Of a stretch of DNA of 64,000 nucleotides, positions 1 to 9,530 are shown piece by piece. The notes under the pieces are model-generated. The model was not told where the DNA came from, did no database searches, and was given only the letters and a program-made list of their open reading frames with translations. The stretch covers positions 62,001 through 126,000 of the forward strand of contig NZ_LQPG01000009.1 of the NCBI RefSeq assembly GCF_002102265.1, read 5' to 3'. Source of the stretch: Mycolicibacter longobardus. GTDB lineage: Bacteria; Actinomycetota; Actinomycetes; Mycobacteriales; Mycobacteriaceae. Position 1 is the first letter of the stretch. The number at the start of each line of letters is the position of its first letter. The position numbers and the translations under genes are program-made.

Positions 1-531
1 GCCGACGCCGACCTGGACCGGCTGCTGGACACCCTGGCCAAGGAGCGCGCGGCTGCCGAGCGGCTGGCCCGCACGCTGGAACAGGCGCTGTTCACCGCGT
101 CGTCGCGGATCCGCGCCGTCTCGGATTACATCGACACCCGCCGCGGCAGCGTCGGCCCGGAGGCCCGCACCCGGCTGGCCGAGGCGCGCCGCCGGCTCGA
201 CGCCGCCGAAGACCGACGCACCACCGATGTCGCCGGCGCCATCACCCAGGCCAACGGCGCGGCCACACTGGCGGCTGCGGCTCAATCACTGGCCAAAGCC
301 GACGTGCAATCCGCACAGCGGGCCTACTACGGGCGCTACGGCGGCGGTCCCGGCGGCGGCAACGACACCGGCGCCATGTTGGGCGGCATCATCATCGGCA
401 ACATTCTCAGTGGTGGCGGTATGGGCGGCGGGTTCGGCGGCGGCGGATCGAGCGGGGGCGGCTGGAGCCCGACCTCGTTCGGCGGCTCCTCCGGCGGCGG
501 GGGCTTCTTCGGTGGCGGCGGCCGCTTCTAG
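1..531 (+). CDS. TPM-domain-type membrane protein, C-terminal part (5' truncated)
   Basis: The reading frame is open from base 1 to a TAG at 529-531, so only the last 176 residues are visible. They consist of an alanine/arginine-rich helical, probably coiled-coil segment (about residues 1-105) and then a tail made almost only of Gly, Ser and Phe. This helical part plus Gly-rich tail resembles the C-terminus of actinobacterial TPM/YgcG-type membrane proteins such as M. tuberculosis Rv2345. The N-terminal domain that would prove this lies outside the window. The function of the family is unclear; a role at the cell envelope is inferred from its membrane-anchored relatives. Confidence 0.6.
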   Translation, partial: ADADLDRLLDTLAKERAAAERLARTLEQALFTASSRIRAVSDYIDTRRGSVGPEARTRLAEARRRLDAAEDRRTTDVAGAITQANGAATLAAAAQSLAKADVQSAQRAYYGRYGGGPGGGNDTGAMLGGIIIGNILSGGGMGGGFGGGGSSGGGWSPTSFGGSSGGGGFFGGGGRF

Positions 532-563
532 CCGCCGAACCACTCCCCGCCACACGCCCTACG

Positions 564-569
564 TAGACT
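564..569 (+). promoter_or_regulatory. Candidate -10 element for a leaderless transcript
   Basis: TAGACT fits the mycobacterial -10 pattern TANNNT and ends 8 nt before a GTG at 578. That spacing suits a transcript beginning at the GTG itself. No clear -35 is seen, which is common in mycobacteria. Confidence 0.3.
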
Positions 570-577
570 CCTGAGCC

Positions 578-634
578 GTGGACAACAGCCTCAACGACCG
601 GCCGGTGGGCAGGCCGCTGGACGCTCGGCGGTAA
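578..634 (+). CDS. Possible 18-aa leader peptide (leaderless small ORF)
   Basis: A GTG at 578 opens an 18-codon frame ending in TAA at 632-634, three bases before the ATG of the next gene (638). The peptide is charged (several Arg and Asp) with no hydrophobic stretch. Its position right behind a -10-like hexamer, and stop-to-start proximity to the membrane protein, suggest a short translated leader that couples translation of the downstream gene. There is no homology evidence, and an 18-codon frame can occur by chance in GC-rich DNA. Confidence 0.3.
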   Translation: MDNSLNDRPVGRPLDARR

Positions 635-637
635 GCC

Positions 638-1390
638 ATGTTCGGACTGGTCAACGTCGCCTTGGTAGGGGCACTGGGTGCCTGCGGGTACGCGCTGTGG
701 GTCCGCCGCGACACCTGGAGTTCGCGCTGGGACGCCAACCCCTCCCGCGTCCTGGTCCTCATGGGTTGCGCAGGACTACTCATGTCCCCGGTGGGGTCGA
801 CGTTCTTCGACCCGCTCGCACACCGCGTGTTCGGGTTGTGGAACGTCGCCGGTCTGCTCGCCGTGCTCTGCATGTTCTGCGCGATGTTGGTCATGTTCGA
901 ACACCTGGTGACGCGGCTGACCGACTCCGACCAAGCCAGGTTGCTGGGGCGTCGCCACGTCACGACACCACTGAAATTCGGTCTGCCGCTGGTGGTCGTC
1001 GTGTTCTGCGTCGCCGATCGGGGACACCCCGAATACCTGGATGTCTTCGCGCCCCGCGGCGGCCCGTGGTTCGCGGCCTACTGGGCGCTGGTCGCCGGCT
1101 TGGCGCTGTATCTGTTCGTGTTCACCGGCCGGGTGCTGCTGACCCTGCGGCGCGATCCGCGCTCGAAATCTTCCGCCGAGCTGTACCTGGTCTGGGTCAC
1201 CTTCAAAGTCGCCGCGATTCTGGCGCAGCTGACCAGCGTGCTGGCCGGCAGCACCGTCACGCTGCCGACCTGGATCTGCGTGGGCGTGAGCAGCACCGCC
1301 TTCGCCTACGCATCCGCGCTGTCGTGGCAAACCCGGGCCCAGTGGTTCAAGCCCTTCAGGCGCATAAGCCCCGAGGCCGCCGGAGACTGA
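638..1390 (+). CDS. Seven-transmembrane hypothetical protein
   Basis: The protein has 250 aa. About seven hydrophobic segments can be seen: residues 1-22, 30-46, 66-90, 110-124, 145-170, 180-202 and 208-228. They are separated by short charged loops, and the C-terminal tail is basic and cytoplasmic-looking. No catalytic or transport motif is recognised, so function is unknown. It runs convergent with glyS, with only 6 nt between the two stops. A possible leaderless short ORF sits immediately upstream and may couple its translation. Confidence 0.6.
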   Translation: MFGLVNVALVGALGACGYALWVRRDTWSSRWDANPSRVLVLMGCAGLLMSPVGSTFFDPLAHRVFGLWNVAGLLAVLCMFCAMLVMFEHLVTRLTDSDQARLLGRRHVTTPLKFGLPLVVVVFCVADRGHPEYLDVFAPRGGPWFAAYWALVAGLALYLFVFTGRVLLTLRRDPRSKSSAELYLVWVTFKVAAILAQLTSVLAGSTVTLPTWICVGVSSTAFAYASALSWQTRAQWFKPFRRISPEAAGD

Positions 1391-1396
1391 CCTCGA

Positions 1397-2791
1397 TCAG
1401 CAGCCCTTGAGTCGGACGGCCAGGTAGTCGGCCACCGCGTCGATGGCCACCCGCTCCTGAGCCATACTGTCGCGCTCGCGCACGGTGACGGCATGGTCTT
1501 CGAGCGAGTCGAAGTCCACCGTGATGCAGAACGGGGTGCCGATCTCGTCCTGGCGCCGGTAGCGCCGGCCGACCGCCCCCGCGTCGTCGAACTCGACGTT
1601 CCAGGACTGTCGCAGCTCGGCCGCCAGATCCCGCGCCTTCGGCGACAGGTCAGCGTTGCGGCTCAACGGCAGCACCGCAGCCTTGACCGGTGCCAGGCGT
1701 GGGTCCAGCCGCAGCACGGTGCGCTTGTCCACCCCGCCCTTGGCGTTGGGGGCCTCGTCTTCGTGGTACGAGTCGACCAGGAAGGCCATCAGCGAGCGGG
1801 TCAGGCCGGCTGCCGGTTCGATCACGTACGGCGTGTAGCGGGTGTCGGATGCCTGGTCGTAGAACGACAGGTCCACGCCGGAATGCTCTGAGTGCGTGGA
1901 CAGATCGAAGTTGGTGCGGTTGGCGATGCCCTCCAACTCACCCCACGGGTTCCCGGCGAAACCGAACTTGTATTCGATGTCGGTGGTGCCGTCGGAGTAG
2001 TGTGACAGCTTCTCGCGCGGATGCTCGTAGAGGCGCAGGTTCTCACGCTTGATACCCAGGTCGACGTACCACTGCAGGCGGGTGTCGATCCAGTACTTGT
2101 GCCACTCGGCTGCGGTGGCGGGCTCGACGAAGAACTCCATCTCCATCTGCTCGAACTCACGGGTCCGGAAGATGAAGTTGCCGGGGGTGATCTCGTTGCG
2201 GAAGCTCTTGCCGATCTGGCCGATTCCGAACGGCGGCTTGCGGCGCGCCGTGGTCACCACATTGGCGAAGTTCACGAAGATGCCCTGCGCCGTTTCGGGC
2301 CGCAGGTAGTGCAGGCCCTCGTCGGACTCGATCGGGCCCAGGTAGGTCTTGAGCATCATGTTGAAGTCACGGGGCTCGGTCCACTCGCCCTTGGTACCGC
2401 AGTCCGGACAGGCGATCTCGCTCATCGGCACGTCATCGGGGTTGCCGCCCTTCTTGAGGGCCACCGCCTCCTGCATGTGGTCCTGCCGGTGCCGCTTATG
2501 GCAGTTCAGACATTCCACCAGCGGATCGTTGAACACCGCGACGTGACCGGAGGCCACCCACACCTGACGCGGCAGGATGATCGCACTGTCCAAGCCGACA
2601 ACGTCGTCCCGGGACGTCACGACCGAGCGCCACCACTGCCGCTTGATGTTCTCCTTGAGCTCCACCCCGAGTGGCCCGTAGTCCCACGCCGACTTTGTGC
2701 CGCCGTAGATTTCGCCCGACTGGTAGACCAGGCCACGTCGTTTGGCCAGATTGGCAACGGTGTCGATGATGGACGCCACGAGGGGGTGCAC
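1397..2791 (-). CDS. glyS: Glycyl-tRNA synthetase (dimeric type) with zinc ribbon
   Basis: This 464-aa class II aminoacyl-tRNA synthetase charges tRNA-Gly in the cytoplasm. It matches mycobacterial GlyRS (Rv2357c) along nearly its whole length: an N-terminal [13 protein letters not shown] block, motif 2 around [20 protein letters not shown], the active-site stretch ending in [10 protein letters not shown], and a C-terminal anticodon-binding domain. The start is GTG 2791; an in-frame GTG at 2779 is possible. Around residues 92-135 there are two paired cysteine motifs, CLNC and CPDC, which would bind zinc. As I recall it, the M. tuberculosis protein lacks these cysteines. The neighbours smtB and zur, transcribed away from it, are zinc-responsive regulators. 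Confidence 0.95.
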   Translation of the reverse strand: MHPLVASIIDTVANLAKRRGLVYQSGEIYGGTKSAWDYGPLGVELKENIKRQWWRSVVTSRDDVVGLDSAIILPRQVWVASGHVAVFNDPLVECLNCHKRHRQDHMQEAVALKKGGNPDDVPMSEIACPDCGTKGEWTEPRDFNMMLKTYLGPIESDEGLHYLRPETAQGIFVNFANVVTTARRKPPFGIGQIGKSFRNEITPGNFIFRTREFEQMEMEFFVEPATAAEWHKYWIDTRLQWYVDLGIKRENLRLYEHPREKLSHYSDGTTDIEYKFGFAGNPWGELEGIANRTNFDLSTHSEHSGVDLSFYDQASDTRYTPYVIEPAAGLTRSLMAFLVDSYHEDEAPNAKGGVDKRTVLRLDPRLAPVKAAVLPLSRNADLSPKARDLAAELRQSWNVEFDDAGAVGRRYRRQDEIGTPFCITVDFDSLEDHAVTVRERDSMAQERVAIDAVADYLAVRLKGC

Positions 2792-2868
2792 TCCTGCCTT
2801 GTCGGGACCGCGCCGGCAACGCCGACACGCAAAACATCAGTCATCGTATCGACACCCGTCCGGGTTCT

Positions 2869-2897
2869 TTGACATGCATCATCACGCATGGAACAGT
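2869..2897 (+). promoter_or_regulatory. Promoter of smtB-zur
   Basis: TTGACA at 2869-2874 is followed after 17 nt by AACAGT at 2892-2897, which keeps the A at position 2 and T at position 6 of a -10. Transcription would begin near 2904, directly at the palindrome around 2906-2922, so a repressor bound there would block initiation. Confidence 0.45.
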
Positions 2898-2905
2898 GGA
2901 CGCTA

Positions 2906-2922
2906 GATGAAAACGATTTCCA
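2906..2922 (+). promoter_or_regulatory. Candidate zinc-regulator operator
   Basis: The stretch ATGAAAACGATTTCCA holds an imperfect inverted repeat (TGaAA...TTTcCA) and is AT-rich in a GC-rich neighbourhood. It resembles the AT-rich palindromes bound by mycobacterial Zur or SmtB. It covers the predicted transcription start and would overlap the coding region if the ATG at 2907 were used, which argues for the later start at 2943. Confidence 0.4.
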
Positions 2923-2942
2923 ACACGTCGGGAGATGGTGGC

Positions 2943-3299
2943 ATGCCTCCCTCAGCGCCGGAGCTGATTGCCGACAGCCATCAACACACCGGTCCGGCCT
3001 TCCCCGCGACACCGCCGCGGGAGATCCTGGAAGCCGCCGGAGAACTGCTGCGCGCGCTGGCCGCGCCGGTACGTATCGCGATCGTGTTGCAGCTGCAGGA
3101 GTCACAGCGCTGCGTGCATGAACTCGTTGACGCACTGGGTGTGCCGCAGCCACTGGTCAGCCAACATCTGAAAATCCTCAAGGCGGCCGGCGTGGTCGCA
3201 GGCGAACGATCCGGCCGCGAAGTTCTCTACCGGTTGACCGACCATCACCTGGCCCACATCGCCGTCGATGCGGTGGCCCACGCCGGTGAAGACCGTTGA
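2943..3299 (+). CDS. smtB: SmtB/ArsR-family zinc-responsive repressor
   Basis: This 118-aa winged-helix repressor resembles M. tuberculosis Rv2358. A helix-turn-helix with VPQPLVSQHLKILKAAGVV is followed by a wing (ERSGREVLYRL). The C-terminal helix keeps the full SmtB alpha-5 zinc site: Asp-x-His, then His-x2-Glu 11 residues later (in DHHLAH...AHAGE). Zinc should release it from DNA. ATG 2943 is preferred because GGGAGA lies 7 nt upstream and the in-frame ATG 2907 falls on a putative operator. Its TGA overlaps the TTG start of zur, so the two form an operon in which SmtB is expected to make zur zinc-inducible. Confidence 0.9.
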   Translation: MPPSAPELIADSHQHTGPAFPATPPREILEAAGELLRALAAPVRIAIVLQLQESQRCVHELVDALGVPQPLVSQHLKILKAAGVVAGERSGREVLYRLTDHHLAHIAVDAVAHAGEDR

Positions 3300-3688
3300 C
3301 CGCCCCCGGGGTGCGTTCCACCCGCCAGCGCGCGGCGATCTCGGCGCTGCTGGAGACCGTCGACGATTTCCGGTCTGCCCAGGAGCTGCACGACGCGCTG
3401 CGTGAGCGCGGCGAGAACATCGGCCTGACCACGGTGTACCGCACCCTGCAGGCGATGGCCGAGGCCGGCACCGTCGACACCCTGCGCGCCGACACCGGAG
3501 AGTCGGTCTACCGGCTCTGCTCTGAGCATCACCATCACCACCTGGTGTGCCGGCACTGCGGCGCCACTGTCGAGGTCGGCGATCGCGAGGTGGAGGACTG
3601 GGCGGCGAAAGTGGCTGCCGAGCACGGTTTTTCCGACGTCAGCCACACCATCGAGATCTTCGGAACCTGCGCCGACTGCCGGAAGTGA
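3296..3688 (+). CDS. zur: Zinc uptake regulator Zur (FurB)
   Basis: This 130-aa Fur-family repressor is very like M. tuberculosis FurB (Rv2359). The N-terminal winged helix contains STRQRAAISALLETVDDF and LTTVYRTLQAMAEAG. A His-rich hinge (SEHHHHHLVC) and two CxxC pairs (CRHC and CADC) form the structural zinc site. With zinc bound it represses uptake and zinc-sparing genes. The likely start is TTG 3296, overlapping the smtB stop by 3 nt (TTGA); a GTG at 3311 is an alternative. Confidence 0.93.
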   Translation: MTAPGVRSTRQRAAISALLETVDDFRSAQELHDALRERGENIGLTTVYRTLQAMAEAGTVDTLRADTGESVYRLCSEHHHHHLVCRHCGATVEVGDREVEDWAAKVAAEHGFSDVSHTIEIFGTCADCRK

Positions 3689-3692
3689 GTCC

Positions 3693-4082
3693 TCAGGCGG
3701 TGAGTATGCCGCGGATGTCCACGCCTTTGGTCAGCACCAACAAGACCATGGTGCACAGCGCATCGTCGGTCAAGCCCGAGCCGGGAAAGTTGTAGCGCAG
3801 CATCACATCTGCGGACTCGGTGTCCTTCTCGAGCAGGGTGAGGGTCCCGAGCTGGCTGAGGTCCGCCTGTTCGGCGGCGCGCTTGCGCAGCTTCTTGGTC
3901 AGCGGCAGGCCCCAGGCCAGGATCTGGGTGAGCGACACCAGCTCAAGGCCCTCGGCGATCGGCACCACCCGCAGCGACGCCAGCGTGCCGTCATGCGCAA
4001 CGGTCAGCGCACCGTCGGGCTCGGCATCGACGGCCAGTACCTCCGCGAGCGCCGCGGCGAGACGATCGACCAGCGCCGTCAT
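3693..4082 (-). CDS. Conserved mycobacterial protein of Rv2360c type
   Basis: The protein has 129 aa, is soluble, and has no signal peptide. An alternating hydrophobic pattern (SLRVVPIAEGLELVSLTQILAW) and a downstream helical region hint at a YbjN/type-III-chaperone-like alpha-beta fold, but this is only a fold-level guess. Its ATG at 4082 shares one base with the TGA of uppS, so the two are translationally coupled. It runs convergent with zur, whose stop is 4 nt away. Function unknown. Confidence 0.7.
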   Translation of the reverse strand: MTALVDRLAAALAEVLAVDAEPDGALTVAHDGTLASLRVVPIAEGLELVSLTQILAWGLPLTKKLRKRAAEQADLSQLGTLTLLEKDTESADVMLRYNFPGSGLTDDALCTMVLLVLTKGVDIRGILTA

Positions 4083-4969
4083 CACGCCGTCCCGAACCGG
4101 CGCTGCCGCGAGGCGTACTGTTCGCAGGCCTCCCACAGGTCGCGGCGGTCATAGTCCGGCCACAACTTCTCTTGAAAGATGTACTCCGCGTAGGCCGCCT
4201 GCCACAGCATGAAGTTCGAGGACCGCTGCTCGCCGGAGGTGCGGATCAGCAGGTCGACATCGGGCATGTCCGGCCGGTGCAGATGACGCGCGATGGTGGC
4301 CTCGGTGATCCGGTTCGGGTTCAGCTTGCCCGCGACCGCCTCCTGCGCGATAGCCTGTGCGGCTTCGGCAATCTCGGTGCGTCCCCCGTAATTGACGCAG
4401 TAGTTGATCGTGATGACGTCATTGCCGACCGTCATGGCCTCGGCGATCTCGAATTCTTTGATGACGCTGCGCCACATCTTCGGCCGCGAACCCACCCAGC
4501 GCATCCGCACACCCATCGCATTGAGGTTCTCCCGGCGGCGGCGCACCACCTCGCGGTTGAACCCCATCAGGAACCGGACCTCCTCGGCGGAGCGCTTCCA
4601 GTTCTCGGTGGAGAAGGCGTACACCGTCAGCCACTTGATGCCGAGTTCGATGGCACCGCAAGTGATGTCGATCAGCACCGCCTCGCCCATCTTGTGCCCC
4701 TCGGTGCGACCCAACCCGCGCTGGGTCGCCCAGCGGCCGTTGCCGTCCATGACGACGGCGACGTGGTTGGGCAGCGCGTCAGCGGGGATCTGCGGAGCGA
4801 CCGCCTTGGACGTGTGCTGCGGCGGGCGGCACGGTCCCCCGCCCGGCGGCGACGGCAGCTGCGGGAAGACCACCGGCCAGGTGGACTTGTCCGGGAACAC
4901 CGGATAGTCGTCGGGCGCCGCGGGCAGCTGCGGGAAGGCGACCTTCCGACTGGCCCGATTCAACACCAT
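4082..4969 (-). CDS. uppS: Long-chain (Z)-prenyl diphosphate synthase (decaprenyl diphosphate synthase)
   Basis: This 295-aa cis-prenyltransferase adds isopentenyl units to make decaprenyl diphosphate, the lipid carrier for peptidoglycan, arabinogalactan and lipoarabinomannan synthesis. All family motifs are present: [17 protein letters not shown] with the catalytic Asp, GHKMG, the [13 protein letters not shown] block, and [15 protein letters not shown] with the downstream AYAEYIF. An N-terminal proline-rich extension of about 75 residues precedes the catalytic core, as in M. tuberculosis Rv2361c. It acts at the cytoplasmic membrane face. It lies downstream of a methyltransferase on the same strand with an 89-nt gap. 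Confidence 0.93.
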   Translation of the reverse strand: MVLNRASRKVAFPQLPAAPDDYPVFPDKSTWPVVFPQLPSPPGGGPCRPPQHTSKAVAPQIPADALPNHVAVVMDGNGRWATQRGLGRTEGHKMGEAVLIDITCGAIELGIKWLTVYAFSTENWKRSAEEVRFLMGFNREVVRRRRENLNAMGVRMRWVGSRPKMWRSVIKEFEIAEAMTVGNDVITINYCVNYGGRTEIAEAAQAIAQEAVAGKLNPNRITEATIARHLHRPDMPDVDLLIRTSGEQRSSNFMLWQAAYAEYIFQEKLWPDYDRRDLWEACEQYASRQRRFGTA

Positions 4970-5058
4970 GCGCCTATCCTGCCCGACCGGGCCGGCACCG
5001 CCTGCGGCGACCGCGAAGTCGCCGCGGCGGTTTACCGGCTTCGATCGCTAGGCCGCGA

Positions 5059-6330
<1,272 letters not shown>

Positions 6331-6413
6331 TTAGCGGGGGTTGTTTCGGCCGCCGCGCCGGGAGCGACTCCTAGCGGAGCGTCCGATGCGCCGGGATGGT
6401 GCTGCCGGCTGAC

Positions 6414-6968
6414 TCAGCCGGCGCGACCGGGCTGGCCGGGCTGACCGGGCTGGCCCGGTGTTCCGCCCGGTCCGGGTGCGCCGCCTTGGCCACCGGCGCC
6501 GCCCTCACCGGGCTGGCCGCCGAGACCGGGCGCACCGCCGGCGCCGCCGGCGCCACCTGCGCCACCGTTGCCGCCGTCACCGCCGTGGCCGCCCTTGCCA
6601 CCCTGGCCGCCCTTGCCGCCTTGGCCACCCTTTCCGCCCTGTCCACCTTTACCGCCCTGACCGCCCTTGCCGCCCTGGCCCCCGGCACCCGCGGCACCGT
6701 CAGCACCATTGGCACCGTCAGCACCGTTGGCACCATCGGCGCCGTTGGCACCGTCAGCACCGTCGGCTCCATCACCACCGGGCGCGTGGACCTGCAGAGG
6801 CGTCGTGATCCCGAACCCGGGGCCGAATTCGACGCGGGCCTGCGCCAGCGGGGCCACCGCCGGGATCATTCCCGCGACAAGCAGCGCTCCCGCAGCTGCT
6901 CCGAAGCCGGCGACGTAGCGCGGCGCAGTGTCGTGCGCCCAGCGCCCCCATCCGGTGTCGTGAATCAT
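6414..6968 (-). CDS. Collagen-like secreted or surface protein
   Basis: The protein has 184 aa. An N-terminal cytoplasmic stretch is followed by one hydrophobic segment (about residues 19-40, rich in Ala, Gly and Val, ending in LAQA), a signal peptide or membrane anchor. From about residue 64 to the end, glycine occurs at every third position for 40 unbroken Gly-X-Y triplets, first GAD/GAN, then GQG/GKG, then GxP types. That is the collagen triple-helix pattern and differs from PE_PGRS Gly-Gly-Ala/Asn repeats. ATG 6968 is chosen because AGGAAGG lies 9 nt upstream; ATG 7013 in frame is possible. A likely role is surface display or adhesion, by inference. Confidence 0.7.
   Translation of the reverse strand: MIHDTGWGRWAHDTAPRYVAGFGAAAGALLVAGMIPAVAPLAQARVEFGPGFGITTPLQVHAPGGDGADGADGANGADGANGADGANGADGAAGAGGQGGKGGQGGKGGQGGKGGQGGKGGQGGKGGHGGDGGNGGAGGAGGAGGAPGLGGQPGEGGAGGQGGAPGPGGTPGQPGQPGQPGRAG
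6417..6779 (-). repeat. Coding triplet repeat for Gly-X-Y (9-bp and 18-bp periodicities)
   Basis: The DNA encodes 40 consecutive Gly-X-Y units. Inside it are tandem GQGGKG blocks (18 bp) and GADGAN blocks (18 bp), which are prone to slippage and copy-number change. Apparent ORFs on the other strand and frames here come from the repeat and are not genes. Confidence 0.8.
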
Positions 6969-7081
6969 TCGGCCTGCCTTCCTGATTGAGCCTTCGTATC
7001 GTGAAAGTCGCATCAGCCTACCGCCGACGCCCGAACGGTCCACCGAAACAGACACAATTGCCAGGTCGGTGTCCGGCGCAC

Positions 7082-7888
7082 TCAGCCCTCGCTGCCGGTG
7101 GCCTTGGATCCGGGACCAGCCGCAACACCAGCCCGGGCCTCCGGCCCGACTGCCCGCTGGACACGTTCTACCAGCGGTAACGTTCGCAGCCGCCGTTCCA
7201 AGTGCCATTGCAGATGAGCAGCCACCAATCCGCTGGCGTGACTGCGGTGTGCCGCGGTGGAGCTCTCGGCGGCCTCCCAGTCGCCGTCGTGCAGCGCCGA
7301 CATCAGATCCAGCACCCCCAACGGCGGGGTCGTCGCACCGGCCGGGCGGCAGTGCCCGCAGACGCTGCCGCCGGCTGCGACATGAAATGCCCGGTGCGGG
7401 CCGGGGGTGGCGCAGCGGGCGCACTCGGTCAGCGCCGGCGCCCACCCGGCCGCCGACATGGCACGCAGCAGGTAGGCGTCCAGCACCAGTTCGCGGGGCC
7501 GGCTGCCGTCCGCCACCGCACGCAGCGCACCGACCGTCAGCCGGTGCAGCGCCGTCGCCGGGGCACGCTCGGCGCCGGCGAGGCGTTCCGCGGTCTCCAG
7601 CATCACGCAGGCGCAGGTGTAGCGGCCATAGTCGCTGACGATGTCGGTGGCGAACGCGTCCACCGACACCACCTGGGTGACGATGTCGAGGTTGCGGCCG
7701 GGATGCAGCTGAACGTCGATGTGGGCGAACGGCTCCAGCCGGGCACCGAACTTGCTGCGGGTACGGCGCACCCCCTTGGCCACCGCGCGGACCAGCCCGT
7801 GGTCGCGGGTGAGCAAGGTGACGATCCGGTCGGCTTCGCCGAGCTTGTGCTGGCGCAGCACCACCGCCCGGTCCCGATACAGCCGCAT
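7082..7888 (-). CDS. recO: DNA repair protein RecO
   Basis: This 268-aa protein is close in length to mycobacterial RecO (Rv2362c). The N-terminal OB-fold begins MRLYRDRAVVLRQHKLGEAD and contains DIVTLL-like and GVRRTRSKFGARLEPF motifs that bind single-stranded DNA. The C-terminal part has a zinc-finger-like cysteine set: CARC near residue 153 and CGHC further on. It loads RecA onto SSB-coated DNA with RecR. The start at 7888 is set by the conserved N-terminus. It is divergent from the amidase with a 73-nt gap that must hold both promoters. Confidence 0.92.
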   Translation of the reverse strand: MRLYRDRAVVLRQHKLGEADRIVTLLTRDHGLVRAVAKGVRRTRSKFGARLEPFAHIDVQLHPGRNLDIVTQVVSVDAFATDIVSDYGRYTCACVMLETAERLAGAERAPATALHRLTVGALRAVADGSRPRELVLDAYLLRAMSAAGWAPALTECARCATPGPHRAFHVAAGGSVCGHCRPAGATTPPLGVLDLMSALHDGDWEAAESSTAAHRSHASGLVAAHLQWHLERRLRTLPLVERVQRAVGPEARAGVAAGPGSKATGSEG

Positions 7889-7961
7889 CGCACCAGTTTC
7901 GCATCGCAGGGGGGCGATTCGAGGACAGCCACCGCGCGGCACGCCGATAGTCTCATCACCG

Positions 7962-9407
7962 ATGACCCACCCGCCCGCGGCGTCCGGCACCCGCTTCCCC
8001 ACCCTCACCGAACAGCTCTACCAGCTGGCCAGCGGCGAGGTGACCTCCGTCGACCTGGTGCGCCGCGCATTGCACGCCATCGACGCCAGCCAGTCCACGC
8101 TGAACGCTTTTCGGGTGGTGTTCACCGAGTCTGCGCTGATCGACGCCGCCGAAGCCGACCGGCGCCGGGCCGCGGGTCACCGAGCACCGCTGCTGGGCAT
8201 CCCGATCTCGGTCAAAGACGACACCGACATCGCGGGCGTGCCCACCTGGTTCGGCACCGCCGGATACGTCGAACCCGCCCGCAACGATGCCGAGGTGGTG
8301 CGCCGCCTGCGGGCCGCCGGCGCGGTGATCGTCGGCAAGACCAACACCTGCGAGTTGGGCCAGTGGCCGTTCACCAGCGGCCCCGGGTTCGGCCACACTC
8401 GCAATCCCTGGTCTCGCCGGCACACCCCCGGTGGGTCGTCGGGGGGCAGCGCCGCCGCGGTGGCCGCCGGACTGGTCGCCGCGGCGATCGGGTCCGACGG
8501 GGCCGGCAGCGTGCGCATCCCCGCCGCGTGGACGCATCTGGTCGGCATCAAACCGCAGCGTGGCCGCATCTCCACCTGGCCGCTGCCGGAGGCGTTCAAC
8601 GGACTCACCGTCAACGGGGTGCTGGCCCGCACCGTCGAGGACGCGGCGCTGGTACTGGACGCGGCCTCCGGCAATGTCGACGGCGAACTGCACAAGCCGC
8701 CGCCGATGACGGTCTCCGACTATGTGCGGACCGCGCCGGGGCGACTGCGCATCGCGCTGTCCACCCGCTTCCCCTACACCGGGTTCCCGGCTCGACTGCA
8801 CCCGGAGATCAGGGCCGCGCTGGAGCACACCGCCGAGCAGCTGCGGCTACTCGGGCACATTGTGGTTCCGGGAAACCCCGACTACGGGCTGCGGCTGTCG
8901 TGGAACTTCCTGTCCCGCTCCACCGCGGGTGTACTGGCCGCCGCGAGCGGCCTCGATCACGTCACCCTCGACCCGCGGACCCTGGCCAATCTGCGCACCG
9001 GCCGGCTGCTGTCCCAGACCGTGCTGCGCAAGGCCCGCGCCCGGGAGGCCGACGATCAGCGCCGGGTGGGCTCGATCTTTCGCATCGTCGACGTGGTGCT
9101 GGCACCTACCACCGCCCAACCGCCACCACTGGTGCACACCTTCGACGATCTGGGCAGCTGGGAGACCGACCGCGCCATGATCGCGGCCTGCCCGGTGACC
9201 TGGCCGTGGAACCTGCTGGGCTGGCCGTCGGTCAACGTGCCCGCCGGGTTCACCTCCGACGGGTTGCCGATCGGGGTGCAGTTGATGGGACCGGCCAACA
9301 GCGACGGCCTGCTGGTCTCACTGGCCGCCGAGCTGGAGGGCATCAGCGGCTGGGCGTCCCGGCAGCCCACGCCGTGGTGGCGCACGGAGCCCGGCCACGG
9401 CTCGTGA
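7962..9407 (+). CDS. amiA2: Amidase (amidase signature family), AmiA2-like
   Basis: The protein has 481 aa. The amidase-signature Ser-cisSer-Lys triad is visible: the Lys in GIPISVKDDTD (about residue 88) and the Gly/Ser-rich loop PGGSSGGSAAAVAAG (about residues 156-170). It hydrolyses carboxamides to acids and ammonia; the physiological substrate is unknown. Length and position beside recO match M. tuberculosis AmiA2 (Rv2363). No signal peptide is present, so it is cytosolic. Confidence 0.88.
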   Translation: MTHPPAASGTRFPTLTEQLYQLASGEVTSVDLVRRALHAIDASQSTLNAFRVVFTESALIDAAEADRRRAAGHRAPLLGIPISVKDDTDIAGVPTWFGTAGYVEPARNDAEVVRRLRAAGAVIVGKTNTCELGQWPFTSGPGFGHTRNPWSRRHTPGGSSGGSAAAVAAGLVAAAIGSDGAGSVRIPAAWTHLVGIKPQRGRISTWPLPEAFNGLTVNGVLARTVEDAALVLDAASGNVDGELHKPPPMTVSDYVRTAPGRLRIALSTRFPYTGFPARLHPEIRAALEHTAEQLRLLGHIVVPGNPDYGLRLSWNFLSRSTAGVLAAASGLDHVTLDPRTLANLRTGRLLSQTVLRKARAREADDQRRVGSIFRIVDVVLAPTTAQPPPLVHTFDDLGSWETDRAMIAACPVTWPWNLLGWPSVNVPAGFTSDGLPIGVQLMGPANSDGLLVSLAAELEGISGWASRQPTPWWRTEPGHGS

Positions 9408-9530
9408 GCACCGGAGAACCCGCCCTACCTGTGACTTCAGCGCGGTCACCGGCTGTCCGCTAAGCTTGGTCCGTCTTGAGGTAGGACTTCGTACCCCCGT
9501 ATAGGTGCATTGGTGAAAGGCGTCTGCAAA

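Noticed and set aside
6396-6989. Plus-strand frames of 80-197 codons opposite the collagen-like gene
   Set aside because: They arise from the Gly-X-Y DNA repeat read backwards; they have low-complexity Thr/Ala/Val text and no start signal, and the minus-strand reading has a signal sequence.
7202-9463. A 753-codon plus-strand frame over recO and amiA2
   Set aside because: It is Arg/Gly-rich shadow text; both real genes have clear motifs in other frames.
9408-9530. An IdeR box in front of the hemophore-like gene
   Set aside because: Only a small GGTA/TACC inverted repeat is there; it does not fit the iron consensus.
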